Made by a program: the position numbers and the translations under genes. Of a DNA stretch of 64,000 nucleotides, positions 20,176 to 31,430 are shown piece after piece; positions within the stretch are counted from its first letter, which is position 1; each line of letters opens with the position of its first letter. The stretch lies in assembly GCA_020061355.1 (NCBI GenBank), contig JAGUYK010000014.1, positions 1 through 64,000 on the forward strand. Reading direction: 5' to 3'. The notes beneath the pieces were generated by a model. That model was not told where the DNA came from and ran no database searches. It saw only the letters and a program-made list of their open reading frames with translations. This stretch comes from Ignavibacteriales bacterium. Lineage in GTDB: Bacteria > Bacteroidota > Ignavibacteria > Ignavibacteriales > Melioribacteraceae.

Positions 20176-22095
20176 TTACAGTTTTTGTTGTTCAATTAAT
20201 TCATTCACCATTCTTATGTAAAGTGAAGAGCTCCATCCAAATTCATAAATAGCGCCGAATGTTTTTTTCCTTGGAAGTAATTTGGGAGATTTTATGTTCA
20301 GCGGATCAAAAAACTCAAAAATAGTACCTTCTTGATAATACCATTTTGTAATTGCCTCAATATTTTTATTAAGGAGTTCTAATGCCATGTCGCGATATCC
20401 ATAATTAAGCAGACTGATGTAATTGAAATAGGAATAATTTATCCAAACAGGTCCTCGCCACATATTAGATCCAAAGGTTTCATCCTTAAGAGAAACAGAT
20501 GGCAAAGGTTGATGAGTCCACCATAAATCTACAGCTTTTAATTCGGAAATAATTATATCTGCTTTCTGCTTATCCGCCACACCAGCAAATAACGGGAGAA
20601 AACTTGAGACTGCCTTAACATCTGAAAATGTTCCATCAAAATATTTATCATAATAAAATGAACGGGCACTATCCCATAAAATTTCATTTATATTTCTAAT
20701 AAGAATCTTCTTTTTACTTTTATATAAAGACGCGGCTTCTCTATCACCAATCTCTGTTGCTATTTTTTCTATATAATTATAGTCGTTAACTACAAAGCAA
20801 GAAAAGTCAATTGCATCAAACACTTTATCACTATCGAACCGGGGTGAATTATCCATGCCGGATTCATCTCCATTATACCATTCAAACAATCCGTTATTAT
20901 TTTTATCTCTATTCTTCTCAATCCAGTCTAAGAATTTTTTTAATCTTGGAAGTGAGTATTCTAAAAACACTTTATCCTTTATTGTTTGATAAACGTCCCA
21001 AACTGACCATGCAAGAATAGGGGGTTGTGTAATATTCGAATGTTTATCCGGTTCCATTATATGAGGTATAAACCCATCATCCATTTGATATTCAAGTACT
21101 GCTTTAATTGCATTTTTTGCCCACTCTTTATCAAAATATTTTATTCCCATAGCATGGAATCCGCTGTCCCACAACCACATTTTCCGGTGAGGTATTCTAT
21201 CGGGAGTGGTCCACATTGTTTTTATTCTACCAATTGCCGATTCGGTATTTGCTCTTAATACACTATAGGCTTTAAGATATGTTCGTTTTATCTTTTCATT
21301 TTGATTCCCCTTGAGAGAATTAAGTATGTATGGTTCCAATCTTTTTGTGAATAATGAATCAAAATTATAAGGAGTATAATCAACTGTTTGAGTGCCATAT
21401 TCAATTCTATAACTAAAATTAATAATCTTTTGTTCTCTCTCTCTTATCGAAACTTTGGCTTTATAATTCTCAAATAGAAAATATTCTTCAAAACTGAGAA
21501 CTGTTTTATAATTCTCCTTTTCAAGTACAATTGAGTTATTAAATATTTTGCAAGTTGAATCAGATGTATTATTTATATGTAGAATTACATCTTTATTAGA
21601 TTGATTATTAACTAAAACACTTCCGGCAATAGTATTTCTATCAGCAAAAACCAATTTTATTTCAATATCTATATCCTTTTTACGAATTACAGTATGAATA
21701 ATAGATGAAGCAATTATTCTACTCGAAATTTCATCGAATGAATTAATTCCTTTACCTGGGATCTCATCGTAATACTGCCCTTCTGTTTCAAACCCGAACC
21801 ATAGCGGATGTTTCTCGTTTAATCTTTCAATTGGTAAATTTTCATTTATGTAACCGGAGTTCTGTAACCTTATGCCGACATGTGAACCAAGTAAGACCGT
21901 CGTAAACGGTTCGTTATAATTTGTTTGACCATCCAGCGCACTGAAAGCAAATATTTGTTTTTCAGACCATATATTAGGAAAGAATGTATTAGTAGATTCA
22001 ATATTGTTCTGTTCACAATTACACGAAACGAACATCAAACAAAAAATAATTACCATTAACGATAAAGAAGCTTTAGGGAAACCTTTGAAGTGCAT
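20176..22095 (-). CDS. GH63-like (alpha/alpha)6 glycosidase lipoprotein
   Basis: 639 residues with a lipoprotein signal (MVIIFCLMFVSCN; Cys about 25). The N-terminal ~260 residues are a beta-sandwich. The C-terminal part is an (alpha/alpha)6 barrel with motifs of the GH63/GH37 trehalase-glucosidase clan: KMWLWDSGFHAMG, DGFIPH, ESGMDNSPRFD, GPVWINYSYF and FGWSSSLY. Bacterial GH63 members hydrolyse alpha-glucosides, mannosylglycerate or glucosylglycerate; the substrate here is not certain. It converges with the GH20 gene. No close upstream gene, so probably monocistronic. Confidence 0.85.
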   Translation of the reverse strand: MHFKGFPKASLSLMVIIFCLMFVSCNCEQNNIESTNTFFPNIWSEKQIFAFSALDGQTNYNEPFTTVLLGSHVGIRLQNSGYINENLPIERLNEKHPLWFGFETEGQYYDEIPGKGINSFDEISSRIIASSIIHTVIRKKDIDIEIKLVFADRNTIAGSVLVNNQSNKDVILHINNTSDSTCKIFNNSIVLEKENYKTVLSFEEYFLFENYKAKVSIREREQKIINFSYRIEYGTQTVDYTPYNFDSLFTKRLEPYILNSLKGNQNEKIKRTYLKAYSVLRANTESAIGRIKTMWTTPDRIPHRKMWLWDSGFHAMGIKYFDKEWAKNAIKAVLEYQMDDGFIPHIMEPDKHSNITQPPILAWSVWDVYQTIKDKVFLEYSLPRLKKFLDWIEKNRDKNNNGLFEWYNGDESGMDNSPRFDSDKVFDAIDFSCFVVNDYNYIEKIATEIGDREAASLYKSKKKILIRNINEILWDSARSFYYDKYFDGTFSDVKAVSSFLPLFAGVADKQKADIIISELKAVDLWWTHQPLPSVSLKDETFGSNMWRGPVWINYSYFNYISLLNYGYRDMALELLNKNIEAITKWYYQEGTIFEFFDPLNIKSPKLLPRKKTFGAIYEFGWSSSLYIRMVNELIEQQKL

Positions 22096-22476
22096 CTAAT
22101 TGCCTCTTTGATTATACAAAAATTTATTTGAAATAAATATAAGGACTACAAGATACAAACACTATTTACCATCTTACATTAATATGTAAAATTATTATGC
22201 TAAAGTTACTTATCAAATTTCTTCTCAGTTTCTTCCAATACAAAAATAATTATATGAGGAAATGTTTTTAATTGAACGAAGTTAGGAATTCTGAATGTAT
22301 TAAATAATTAACGAAGTTATATAATTCAATAGATATCAAACCTTTCCACAAAATTACAATCACCAGAAAAAAAGTTTATATTAGTTTTATGTTTATAAAG
22401 TGACCAAGAATTTAGAATACAGCCCAATAAGCCGACTACACAGACCCCTAAAAAACAAAAAACCTCGAAAACAGCA
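22096..22476. other. intergenic region, no feature recognised
   Basis: 381 bases between two minus-strand genes. Very AT-rich, presumably holding the promoter of the GH63-like gene and the 3' end of the phosphoesterase transcript. No stable hairpin with a T-run, repeat or small gene could be supported. Confidence 0.4.
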
Positions 22477-24354
22477 TTAATTTTTATTTGATTCAAGAAG
22501 CATTACTTCCCCATCCGCATTTGTAATAATAATTTTGTTATTATCCACCGCTGCGACAGTATTCACAAGTGTAACCCCGGTTTTATATTTCCACATCACT
22601 TCCAGTTTGTGTTTGTCTATTGCAATAACTAACCCGTTCTTTGTTCCAAAATAAACAACACCTTCTTTTTCTTGAGGCATTGAGGGAGCTATGTCGTAAC
22701 CAAATTTGCAGTCGATTGCTTTAATAAGTTTTGCTTCATTGGAACTTGCTGAAAAAACAAATAGAGAATCATTCATTCCCTTTGCATAAACAAATTCTCC
22801 ATCTTCTGAAATACCGATCGATTCGCGCACTTGATGCTTATTTGTTCTCCAGATTGTTTTTCCCGTTTCTGCATCAATCGCAGTTGCCACTCTATCCGGC
22901 GCAACAATAAATATTTTTCCATTTGAAGCAACAGGCCAACAAGCCGCTGGTGAATAGAGAAATCCTTCGGTTCCCTGCCATTTCCAGGCAAGTGTTCCAT
23001 CTTTTATATTCAATGCATATAAGTAACTATCCCACGCACCGAAAATGACTTTGTCATTATACACAACAGGTTTTGTTTCAATAAATTCGCCAATCTCTGA
23101 AAATTCCCAAATCAATTTTCCAGTAGCAAGCTCAAACGCTCTAAATTTTCCATCTCCACCGCCAATGTAAACAACATCATCAAATATTTCCGGAACAGCT
23201 ACTACAGGTGCTTCGGTTTGATATTTCCATTCTAATTTCCCTGTCGAAGCATTGACGCAATAAATATTCTGATCGTTGGAACCAAATACAACTTTATTTT
23301 TTGATACATCCGGTGAGCCAAATATTGCACCATCAGTCTTGAATTTCCAAAGAAGTTCTTCACCGCTCGATGACAAACAATAAGCATATCCACTTCCGCT
23401 TGTCACAAATACATTTTCTGTGTTTACAACCGGAGCTGATGTTAATGTATAATTCGTTTTGAAATTCCATTTTACTTTTATATCCGGATAGCGTGAGTTG
23501 ATAGAAAAATCGGGACGCGCATATTTTGTGGTATCCGCCTCATAGTCAATATCCTTAAGGGCTACTTTATTCCAGAAAGGCTTAGTGATTTTACCTGGAA
23601 TTCTTTCAGTAAAGGAGATACTCTCTTCCGTTATTTCTACAATATTGTACCCACCGGCATTCTCTTTTACACTTAAATTTGATCTTCCCATTACTCCCGG
23701 AATGCCTTCGAAATTGAAGAAATGATTTGAATGTCCGTGTCCGCACAAAATTACTTTTGTATTAAATTTTTTCAACCGATCCAAAGCTTCATACCAATTA
23801 TCGATCTGGTTATTAACAGGGTAATGGGTTATAAAAATTATGGGCTGATTTTTATTTGTAATTTTAAATAGAGTTGTATCAAGCCATCGCAAGTCTTCCG
23901 GTGAAAAATGCCCATCTCCCATTCGCATAATCGGTCCTTCATGCATACCGATAAAACGGATTCCTTCATAATCAAAAACAAACTTCTCACTTCCAAATAC
24001 TTGAGAGAATTTTGTGCATCCTGATTCCGACCATTTTGTATCATGATTACCAGGAATTACATAATAAGGCATGCTCAGATTTTCTAAGATTTTCTTTGCT
24101 ACTACAAGATCCGTTGTCTTTCCAGTTTCTGTAATGTCACCCGATAGAATAACGAAGTCGATATCATTTAACGTGTTTATATCACGAACAGTATTTATCA
24201 AATCGTTTTCCCCGGTTGTGTTACCAACGTGTGTATCGGTTATCCATGCAAATTTAAATTGCTGCGGATAAAGTTCACCATTATAGAGAAAGCATATTAT
24301 TGCAAAAAGAAAAATGGATACAATTCGTTTGCTGGTTGCTCTTATTATTTGCAT
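22477..24354 (-). CDS. metallophosphoesterase fused to PQQ-like beta-propeller
   Basis: 625 residues with an N-terminal signal/anchor helix (to about residue 31). Residues about 33-265 are a calcineurin-like phosphoesterase with the complete metal motifs: D-x-H in ITDTHVG, SGDIT, GNHD, H in ITHYP and GHGH. Residues about 285-620 are a PQQ_2-type eight-bladed propeller with repeated blades such as VFVTSGSGYAYCLSSSG and VYFGTKNGLVIAIDKHK. Both halves appear intact. The protein probably acts in the periplasm or at the surface, with the propeller giving binding or scaffolding; PQQ cofactor use is not implied, since these repeats also occur in BamB-like proteins. The substrate is unknown. Confidence 0.88.
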   Translation of the reverse strand: MQIIRATSKRIVSIFLFAIICFLYNGELYPQQFKFAWITDTHVGNTTGENDLINTVRDINTLNDIDFVILSGDITETGKTTDLVVAKKILENLSMPYYVIPGNHDTKWSESGCTKFSQVFGSEKFVFDYEGIRFIGMHEGPIMRMGDGHFSPEDLRWLDTTLFKITNKNQPIIFITHYPVNNQIDNWYEALDRLKKFNTKVILCGHGHSNHFFNFEGIPGVMGRSNLSVKENAGGYNIVEITEESISFTERIPGKITKPFWNKVALKDIDYEADTTKYARPDFSINSRYPDIKVKWNFKTNYTLTSAPVVNTENVFVTSGSGYAYCLSSSGEELLWKFKTDGAIFGSPDVSKNKVVFGSNDQNIYCVNASTGKLEWKYQTEAPVVAVPEIFDDVVYIGGGDGKFRAFELATGKLIWEFSEIGEFIETKPVVYNDKVIFGAWDSYLYALNIKDGTLAWKWQGTEGFLYSPAACWPVASNGKIFIVAPDRVATAIDAETGKTIWRTNKHQVRESIGISEDGEFVYAKGMNDSLFVFSASSNEAKLIKAIDCKFGYDIAPSMPQEKEGVVYFGTKNGLVIAIDKHKLEVMWKYKTGVTLVNTVAAVDNNKIIITNADGEVMLLESNKN

Positions 24355-24738
24355 AATTTATTTGTTCTCTTAATATGCTGATTATGATCTTGTCCTTAGA
24401 CTCTTCATTGTCTTTACTTAATAAAAATAATGAATTCGTTTTAAAATAAATACCTTTACTCTAATCTTTTACTTCTCATTTTCAAAACAAAATCCCGGTT
24501 ACAAATTGAAAAAATATTTTCTTGAATTGAGTATTTTTATTCTTCCCTTTGATAATTACAGGTCCATGTTTTTATGAATGCCGGAACATCAATTAGATAG
24601 CTGATGATATAAATAAGTATTAAGTGTCAAAGATTGAGTCTGGAAGAGGGACAATTATTATATGTATCTGAAACTTGATATTTTATTTATAAATATGTAT
24701 TCTAGTTGAGAATAATTCCTATTTAATAATAATTGTCT
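24355..24738. other. divergent intergenic region with the Fur/PerR-like gene promoter
   Basis: About 384 AT-rich bases between the divergent phosphoesterase and Fur-family genes. It contains one clear inverted repeat at 24698-24714 (separate entry). No gene or RNA is seen in the remainder. Confidence 0.5.
24698..24714. promoter_or_regulatory. inverted repeat, candidate autoregulatory Fur/PerR-type box
   Basis: TATTCT-AGTTG-AGAATA is a perfect 6-5-6 inverted repeat, 25 bases before the ATG of the Fur-family regulator. Fur/PerR proteins usually repress their own genes through AT-rich palindromes of about 15-19 bp near the promoter. Spacing and sequence differ from the textbook 7-1-7 boxes, so assignment is tentative. 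Confidence 0.4.
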
Positions 24739-25164
24739 ATGGAAAAAGAAAAACAAGGAATCAGCTTAAAAATTAGCAATCTAAAGGTTACGTCTCAAAG
24801 GATGGCTGTTCTTGAAGCCTTAAGCAGTCTGAAAAATCATCCCACTGTCGATAAAATAAAAGAATATGTTGCTAAAAATCATCCTAACATAGCTGTTGGT
24901 ACAATCTATAAAACACTGGAAACATTTGTTGACAAAGGATTGGTCAAGAAGGTGAAGACCGAAAAAGATGTAATGAGATATGATCCGATACTTGAAAAAC
25001 ATCATCATTTGTATTGTGAAAAGTCTGAACATATTGAGGACTTTTTTTATGACGAATTGAATAATATGCTTGAAGAATATTTTAAGAAAAAGAGAATACC
25101 CAATTTCAAAGTAAATGATGTAAAGCTTCAGATTATCGGCACCTTTAAAAATAAAAAAGTCTAA
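24739..25164 (+). CDS. Fur-family regulator, PerR-like
   Basis: The ATG at 24739 is preferred over a TTG two codons upstream, giving 141 residues. An N-terminal winged helix (about 10-80, with TSQRMAVLEAL and AVGTIYKTLETF) and a C-terminal metal-binding dimerisation domain with HHHLYC. The two CxxC pairs that bind structural zinc in most Fur/PerR proteins are absent; only one Cys remains in that region. It lies 192 bases upstream of katG on the same strand, which supports a peroxide-sensing (PerR) role rather than iron uptake. The metal and redox chemistry may differ from classic PerR. Confidence 0.87.
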   Translation: MEKEKQGISLKISNLKVTSQRMAVLEALSSLKNHPTVDKIKEYVAKNHPNIAVGTIYKTLETFVDKGLVKKVKTEKDVMRYDPILEKHHHLYCEKSEHIEDFFYDELNNMLEEYFKKKRIPNFKVNDVKLQIIGTFKNKKV

Positions 25165-25281
25165 TCGAAGAATTTATTATTAATAAAAATAGAATCGTGT
25201 AAATAGATACAAAGTTGTTTGTTTAAGTGAGATTGAAATAATAATTTATAAAAAAATGCTATGTTAAAAGTAAAGTATGGA

Positions 25282-25304
25282 ACCGTCTGGGGTTTATAGG
25301 CGGT
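25282..25304 (+). promoter_or_regulatory. hairpin in the katG leader
   Basis: ACCGTCT and AGGCGGT can pair (one G-U) around a 9-base loop about 55 bases before the katG start. TTATAGG within it could alternatively pair with CCTATAA just before the ribosome site. It may be a leader structure, or chance. Confidence 0.25.
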
Positions 25305-25332
25305 CATAGCACGACAACATTTGTTTTGCTAA

Positions 25333-27567
<2,235 letters not shown>

Positions 27568-27896
27568 ATTTCGTATTGAAGGCTTTATCTATTCATGACT
27601 AAGCGAAAAAAACAATAAACTTGCATTCGGTTTCAGCGGACGGCTTACCACCGCCGCTGAACCAAAAATTTAAAAGTATTTATTTCTCTTCTCCACACCA
27701 CAAAATTTATTATTCCATTTGAGTCATTAAAAAACTTTTATCATAAAGAGTTTTAAATAAAAAATTATAACGCTGCGTAGAGTTATTATTGAAAAGATAT
27801 AGACACTAATAAAACCCCATCAACCATAAAAAAGTTTAGTATGACTTTTAGTTTTGGATTTAATAATGAATAGATCCACCTAGATGATGTGCGTCA
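27568..27896. other. convergent intergenic region after katG
   Basis: About 330 bases between convergent genes. The katG terminator-like hairpin (27629-27663) is the only recognised element; the rest is AT-rich with no supported gene. Confidence 0.4.
27629..27663 (+). terminator. hairpin downstream of katG, probable terminator
   Basis: Left arm GGTTTCAGCGG(A)CGG and right arm CCGCCGCTGAACC form a strong GC-rich stem with one or two bulges, 62 bases after the katG stop. It is followed by an A-rich stretch rather than a T-run, so termination strength on the plus strand is uncertain. Confidence 0.45.
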
Positions 27897-28487
27897 CTAT
27901 GGTTTCGCTTGTTCCATCCCAGCATTACGAAACAACAATGCTGAAGCTGACCAAAGAACTGCGAAGAATCCATTTACACCTAAGATCTCGACTACTGAAC
28001 TTTCCGGAGACAGGTGCAAGCGGGCGATAAGTGCAATTACGACTATCAACACATGAGCGAATGCCATAGCAAACAACACACGAGACATTCCCTTTGGTTG
28101 TAACCGGGCGATTATAGCACCTAAGAAACCGACGGAAAGTACTCCCATATACATCCAGTTGGCAGGATTGTCCTCACTCCCGATTAGACCAACGGCAAGA
28201 TTCGCCCAGACGAGGAAAAGCGCTGTCCCGACCGTAACGCCAACGGCAGCCCGGTACGTGATATTGTCCATCTTTCTCGCTACCATTCTATACGTGAAAC
28301 CGGCGCCGAACAAAAGGGTCCAGGCAAATATGAAATCAAAAAAACTCCAGTTCACTTCACCTGTAAACAGCATTGCAGCAAATGGTAGGAGTAATACGAG
28401 AGCTGCCGGAATTGCAACGCTTATGGCAGAAAGAAGTGTGGAATTGGGCATTTTCATCGAATTGTAAAACTCACCTAGTAATTTCAT
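27897..28487 (-). CDS. multi-pass membrane protein of unknown function
   Basis: The ATG at 28487 is favoured because GGAGG lies 8 bases upstream; the ATG at 28502 would contain that site. About 196 residues with six or more hydrophobic segments (for example AIPAALVLLLPFAAMLF, FFDFIFAWTLLFGAGF and VLFAMAFAHVLIVVIALIA). The family is not recognised. It stands alone, convergent with katG. Confidence 0.75.
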   Translation of the reverse strand: MKLLGEFYNSMKMPNSTLLSAISVAIPAALVLLLPFAAMLFTGEVNWSFFDFIFAWTLLFGAGFTYRMVARKMDNITYRAAVGVTVGTALFLVWANLAVGLIGSEDNPANWMYMGVLSVGFLGAIIARLQPKGMSRVLFAMAFAHVLIVVIALIARLHLSPESSVVEILGVNGFFAVLWSASALLFRNAGMEQAKP

Positions 28488-28675
28488 AGTAATTACCTCC
28501 ATATTTTTATTTGTTATTTGATTCTACTTTGTAATGCAAAGTTAAATGTTAAAAAAATTCATTGCTTGAATCGGTATTGACTTGTTTAATTGTATTAGCA
28601 CTCATAATTATTTTTCTAATTCAATTATCCTTTCCGGACATAGCTAGAATTCTCAATTTCTTTCAATTCCATTAC

Positions 28676-28879
28676 CTATTGGGAGGATAAGTGCTGCTTC
28701 CGAATTTGACCTCGTGTAATAAGATACCCTCCAGCACCTAATAAAATCAAAAGTAATGGAATTGCACCTGGTTCACTATCCTCATATATTTTCATCAGCA
28801 TTGATAAGATCCCAATCACAATGGTTAGTACCGATATAAGTTCTTTTATTTTTAGCTTCTTACTGTTATCTGTTTTCAT
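28676..28879 (-). CDS. small two-helix membrane protein
   Basis: 67 residues: a charged N-terminus, a first hydrophobic helix (ISVLTIVIGILSMLMKIY), a second (PLLLILLGAGGYLITRG) and a basic tail. It follows the winged-helix gene by 14 bases in the same orientation, which supports it as a real gene. Function unknown. Confidence 0.6.
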   Translation of the reverse strand: MKTDNSKKLKIKELISVLTIVIGILSMLMKIYEDSEPGAIPLLLILLGAGGYLITRGQIRKQHLSSQ

Positions 28880-28893
28880 AAGTGTATTTATAT

Positions 28894-29202
28894 CTATTTC
28901 TGCGTGTCTAATATATTTTTCAATACGTTAAGATGAACATCGAACGCTTTTTTACCCTCTTTGGTCATGAAATATTTTGTATTGGGTTTTCTGTCAACAA
29001 AGGATTTTTCAATCCCAATAAATTTTTCCTTCTCCAACATTTTAATGTGACTTGCCAGATTACCGTCGGATACATTAAGGTATTCCCGAAGTGAAGTGAA
29101 ATCGAGAGAGTCATTCACCGCCAGAGCTGCCATAATCCCAAGTCTTATGCGGCTCTCGAATGCTTTGTGTATATCATCGAAAGATACTTTAGCACTTTTC
29201 AC
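28894..29202 (-). CDS. winged helix-turn-helix DNA-binding protein (HTH_34-like)
   Basis: 102 residues covering a single winged helix: FESRIRLGIMAAL, LREYLNVSDGNLASHIKML and the wing DRKPNTKYFMTKEGKKAF. This matches the small ArsR/MarR-like regulators of the HTH_34 family, usually encoded beside a membrane protein of the kind found here. Its start overlaps the stop of the upstream membrane gene by four bases (ATGA), indicating coupling. It probably regulates its own operon; the signal is unknown. Confidence 0.85.
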   Translation of the reverse strand: MKSAKVSFDDIHKAFESRIRLGIMAALAVNDSLDFTSLREYLNVSDGNLASHIKMLEKEKFIGIEKSFVDRKPNTKYFMTKEGKKAFDVHLNVLKNILDTQK

Positions 29203-29825
29203 CGATCGTACCTTAAATACATATAAATGCCGTAAATAATATGGACAATTCCAAAACCAATAGACCAGAATATTAAACTATATTCAATGAAGTAGGCCCC
29301 AAAAAGTCCAAGTACCATCTGGACTATGCCTAACAACTTTACCTCGTCATATGTAAATTTGCCGGCATTAAATAAAGCAAGTCCATAAAACAGCAGCGTT
29401 GAAGGTGCCAGCAAACCTATTAGATCATTTGAAAGTAACACCAAAATGAAAATTCCACCCGTTAGGAGAGGAACTGCCATATTTGTAAGAAGTCGTCTCG
29501 ATGTTGCATTCCATATTTTTTCACCTTTTTTATGAGACTTTTTATAAGAGAATAAAATTGCTGTTCCAATAGCCAGGATCAAAACTAATACGGCTATAAT
29601 AATAACCATCGACAGGTCTGATAATTCTTGCGCTGAGTCGATGATGTTGTAGACGATTTTATCAGGATTAAAACCAAAAAAGTAATAAGCAATCCAGGCT
29701 CCTGCCAATGCATAAATACCAGCCATTATACCTGCCCAGCCGGAAAGTGATAAAAATTTGGAAGAACGCTCCATCATAGAGCGTATCTCAGCTAAATCCT
29801 CGATGTAATTCTGTTCTTTTCCCAT
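29199..29825 (-). CDS. membrane protein co-encoded with winged-helix regulator
   Basis: The ATG at 29825 is preferred to a TTG at 29846, giving about 208 residues. After a cytoplasmic N-terminal helix (EDLAEIRSMMERSSKF) there are about five to six transmembrane segments. The combination of an N-terminal soluble helix, a multi-pass domain and a following HTH_34 regulator is a recurrent pair in Bacteroidota and Ignavibacteriota; the biochemical role is not known. Confidence 0.8.
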   Translation of the reverse strand: MGKEQNYIEDLAEIRSMMERSSKFLSLSGWAGIMAGIYALAGAWIAYYFFGFNPDKIVYNIIDSAQELSDLSMVIIIAVLVLILAIGTAILFSYKKSHKKGEKIWNATSRRLLTNMAVPLLTGGIFILVLLSNDLIGLLAPSTLLFYGLALFNAGKFTYDEVKLLGIVQMVLGLFGAYFIEYSLIFWSIGFGIVHIIYGIYMYLRYDR

Positions 29826-30061
29826 ACAAAGTTCTTTTTGTTGCAAAGTTATGACAAATCATAGAATCATACAATAGTTTCTGGAATTATTTATTTGGAA
29901 TTTTCCACATCTTCAAATAAGAAAGCTCAATAGTATTGAAGTTGTAGCGGTTGAGAAAATGTGGGGAACCTAAATTTAGAATCTCAAAAACTAGATGTAA
30001 CCATAGAAACTGATTGGAAGAAAAAGTTCATAATCGAATTATCATGCGCTTTAATTTGTAA

Positions 30062-30079
30062 GCGGGGAATCAGGGATTC
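30062..30079 (+). repeat. tRNA-Ser 3'-end-like repeat (att-like), left copy
   Basis: GCGGGGAATCAGGGATTC matches the right-flank copy at 52546-52563 in 16 of 18 positions. Its complement reads as a tRNA-Ser 3' acceptor/T-arm end (…AATCCCTGA-TC-CCGC). Similarity to the right flank continues on both sides: before it a decayed terminator-like block, after it ATAAAATGCT-like and GTTGTGAC…ACCAA…TTATTT blocks. No complete tRNA is present. Likely a remnant of an integration junction. Confidence 0.6.
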
Positions 30080-30216
30080 TATACCATGTCTAAAATGCTC
30101 CGTTTTAACTCAAACACCCAACAATTCTATAAGTTGTGACTAAACTGTAACCAATTTATTTTCAGATGCATGAGACCATACTGGCTAAACTATTTTGGTT
30201 TCAGATGATGTTTTGA

Positions 30217-30442
30217 ATAGCGACAAGCATTCGCAGAGAATTTCTTGACCATGTTATCATAATAACTGAAAATCATTTGCGAAAACTTTAACAAATATTT
30301 TCATTATTACAATAATCAGCGGACTCAACTGGGACTAGACAAGGATTCACCATAATCGAGAGAGGTTCCTGTAATTGGAAAGATAGAGAAAGTTTCTGTT
30401 GCCAATGGTTTGCACAACTATTACTTCAGAAAAGCTGCATAA
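30217..30442 (+). pseudogene. decayed integrase-core (rve) transposase, 3' end
   Basis: Translating with one frameshift and stops gives IRREFLDHVIIITENHLRKL, then YFHYYNNQRTQLGLDKDSP, and a final NGLHNYYFRKAA before TAA. This is the conserved C-terminus of DDE integrase-core transposases of the type with IRRECLDHV and YYN-RTHLGL-KD-P. The upstream catalytic region is not recognisable. A second, separately decayed copy in the same orientation lies at 51903-52103. Confidence 0.75.
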
Positions 30443-30662
30443 TTAATTTCCACATATTTTATTTCAATCTAAGTCGTATTTGATCTACCAAAGCTCATAT
30501 CCTTTTTAACTAAAAAGGCAACCCGTCAAGAATTTTTTGACTAATTTATATTAGTACTTCTCGAAATCTATTATCCTTACAACTAACTGAAGCAATAATT
30601 ATCTGAATATTCAGTCTAAATTTGAAGCGGATTGGATTTTGAATATGGACAGAACAATTTTT

Positions 30663-31376
30663 TTATAATCCAATAACTTGAACGGCAAATCCGCAAAGAA
30701 ATACCAGAGCGCCCGCAAAAGCATGGGAGTACTTTTCGTATTTTTCTATTGATAGAAATTTGATCCCCTTTAAAGCCAGCATTACAATTATCAGCATTGT
30801 AAGAATTGTAGTTATTGCAAATGCACATGTAACAAGTATAAGTCCCCCAATTCCGATATTGACAGCAGGATACATTAAAATTGGAATTAAGGCTTCGCAC
30901 GGACCAAAAATAAATATGGTAAATAAAATCCATGGAGTCAGACTCGCAGTTTTTGTCTCTTCATGAACGTGGCAATGGTCTCCGTGGTGAGAATGATTAT
31001 GTTGATGCTTAATACTATCTGCATGGAAATGAAAATGAGTATGTTTTTTATTTTTGACAAAATAGCGTATTCCCCAGATAAAATAGATCAGTCCAAAACA
31101 CATTAATGCCCAACCGGCAATATTGCCCCGCGCTGATTCAATATCTTCAAGAACATGAAGAGCCAGACCGAATGTAATGCCAATCATTCCGATTACAATG
31201 GAGCTTAAGACATGACCGGCTCCGGCGATGATTGTAATAAAAATTGTTTTTGTCATCGACCAATTCCCCGCTTTGGACATAGCTATAAACGGCACATAAT
31301 GATCGGGTCCGAATATTGTGTGAAGAAAACCAAGTGATACTGCAGTTATAAAAAGTATTGAAAGTTCATTCGACAT
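30663..31376 (-). CDS. HupE/UreJ-like nickel permease with His-rich loop
   Basis: 237 residues, about six transmembrane helices. The first helix has HTIFGPDH, close to the HupE/UreJ signature HPxxGxDH, and a later helix has FGPCEALIP. Between them a cytoplasmic or periplasmic loop (about 107-145) is extremely rich in His (HTHFHFH, HQHNHSHHGDHCHVH) and should bind Ni2+. It is the last gene of the hydrogenase-maturation operon after hypE (54 bases), so it most likely imports or buffers nickel for the [NiFe] centre. The sequence also resembles the TauE/SafE and UreH families, an alternative label. Confidence 0.82.
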   Translation of the reverse strand: MSNELSILFITAVSLGFLHTIFGPDHYVPFIAMSKAGNWSMTKTIFITIIAGAGHVLSSIVIGMIGITFGLALHVLEDIESARGNIAGWALMCFGLIYFIWGIRYFVKNKKHTHFHFHADSIKHQHNHSHHGDHCHVHEETKTASLTPWILFTIFIFGPCEALIPILMYPAVNIGIGGLILVTCAFAITTILTMLIIVMLALKGIKFLSIEKYEKYSHAFAGALVFLCGFAVQVIGL

Positions 31377-31430
31377 TTAGTAACCTCAAGTATTTATCTC
31401 TAACCAAAGGTGAAATTCTACTCAGTCTAT

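Larger units (their letters stand above)
29826..30662. other. gene-free junction with mobile-element debris, left flank of the hydrogenase locus
   Basis: About 840 bases holding a tRNA-Ser-3'-like repeat (30062-30079), a segment similar to the right-flank sequence near 52546-52690, and a decayed integrase-core transposase 3' end (30217-30442). An AT-rich inverted repeat (CCTTTTT/AAAAAGG, 30501-30518) may be a weak terminator for the nickel permease gene. The 60-codon frame at 29961-30143 crosses the repeat and is not a gene. Confidence 0.6.

Noticed and set aside
29961-30143. 60-codon plus-strand frame
   Set aside because: It runs through the tRNA-like repeat and the decayed flank; composition does not look like a protein of this genome.
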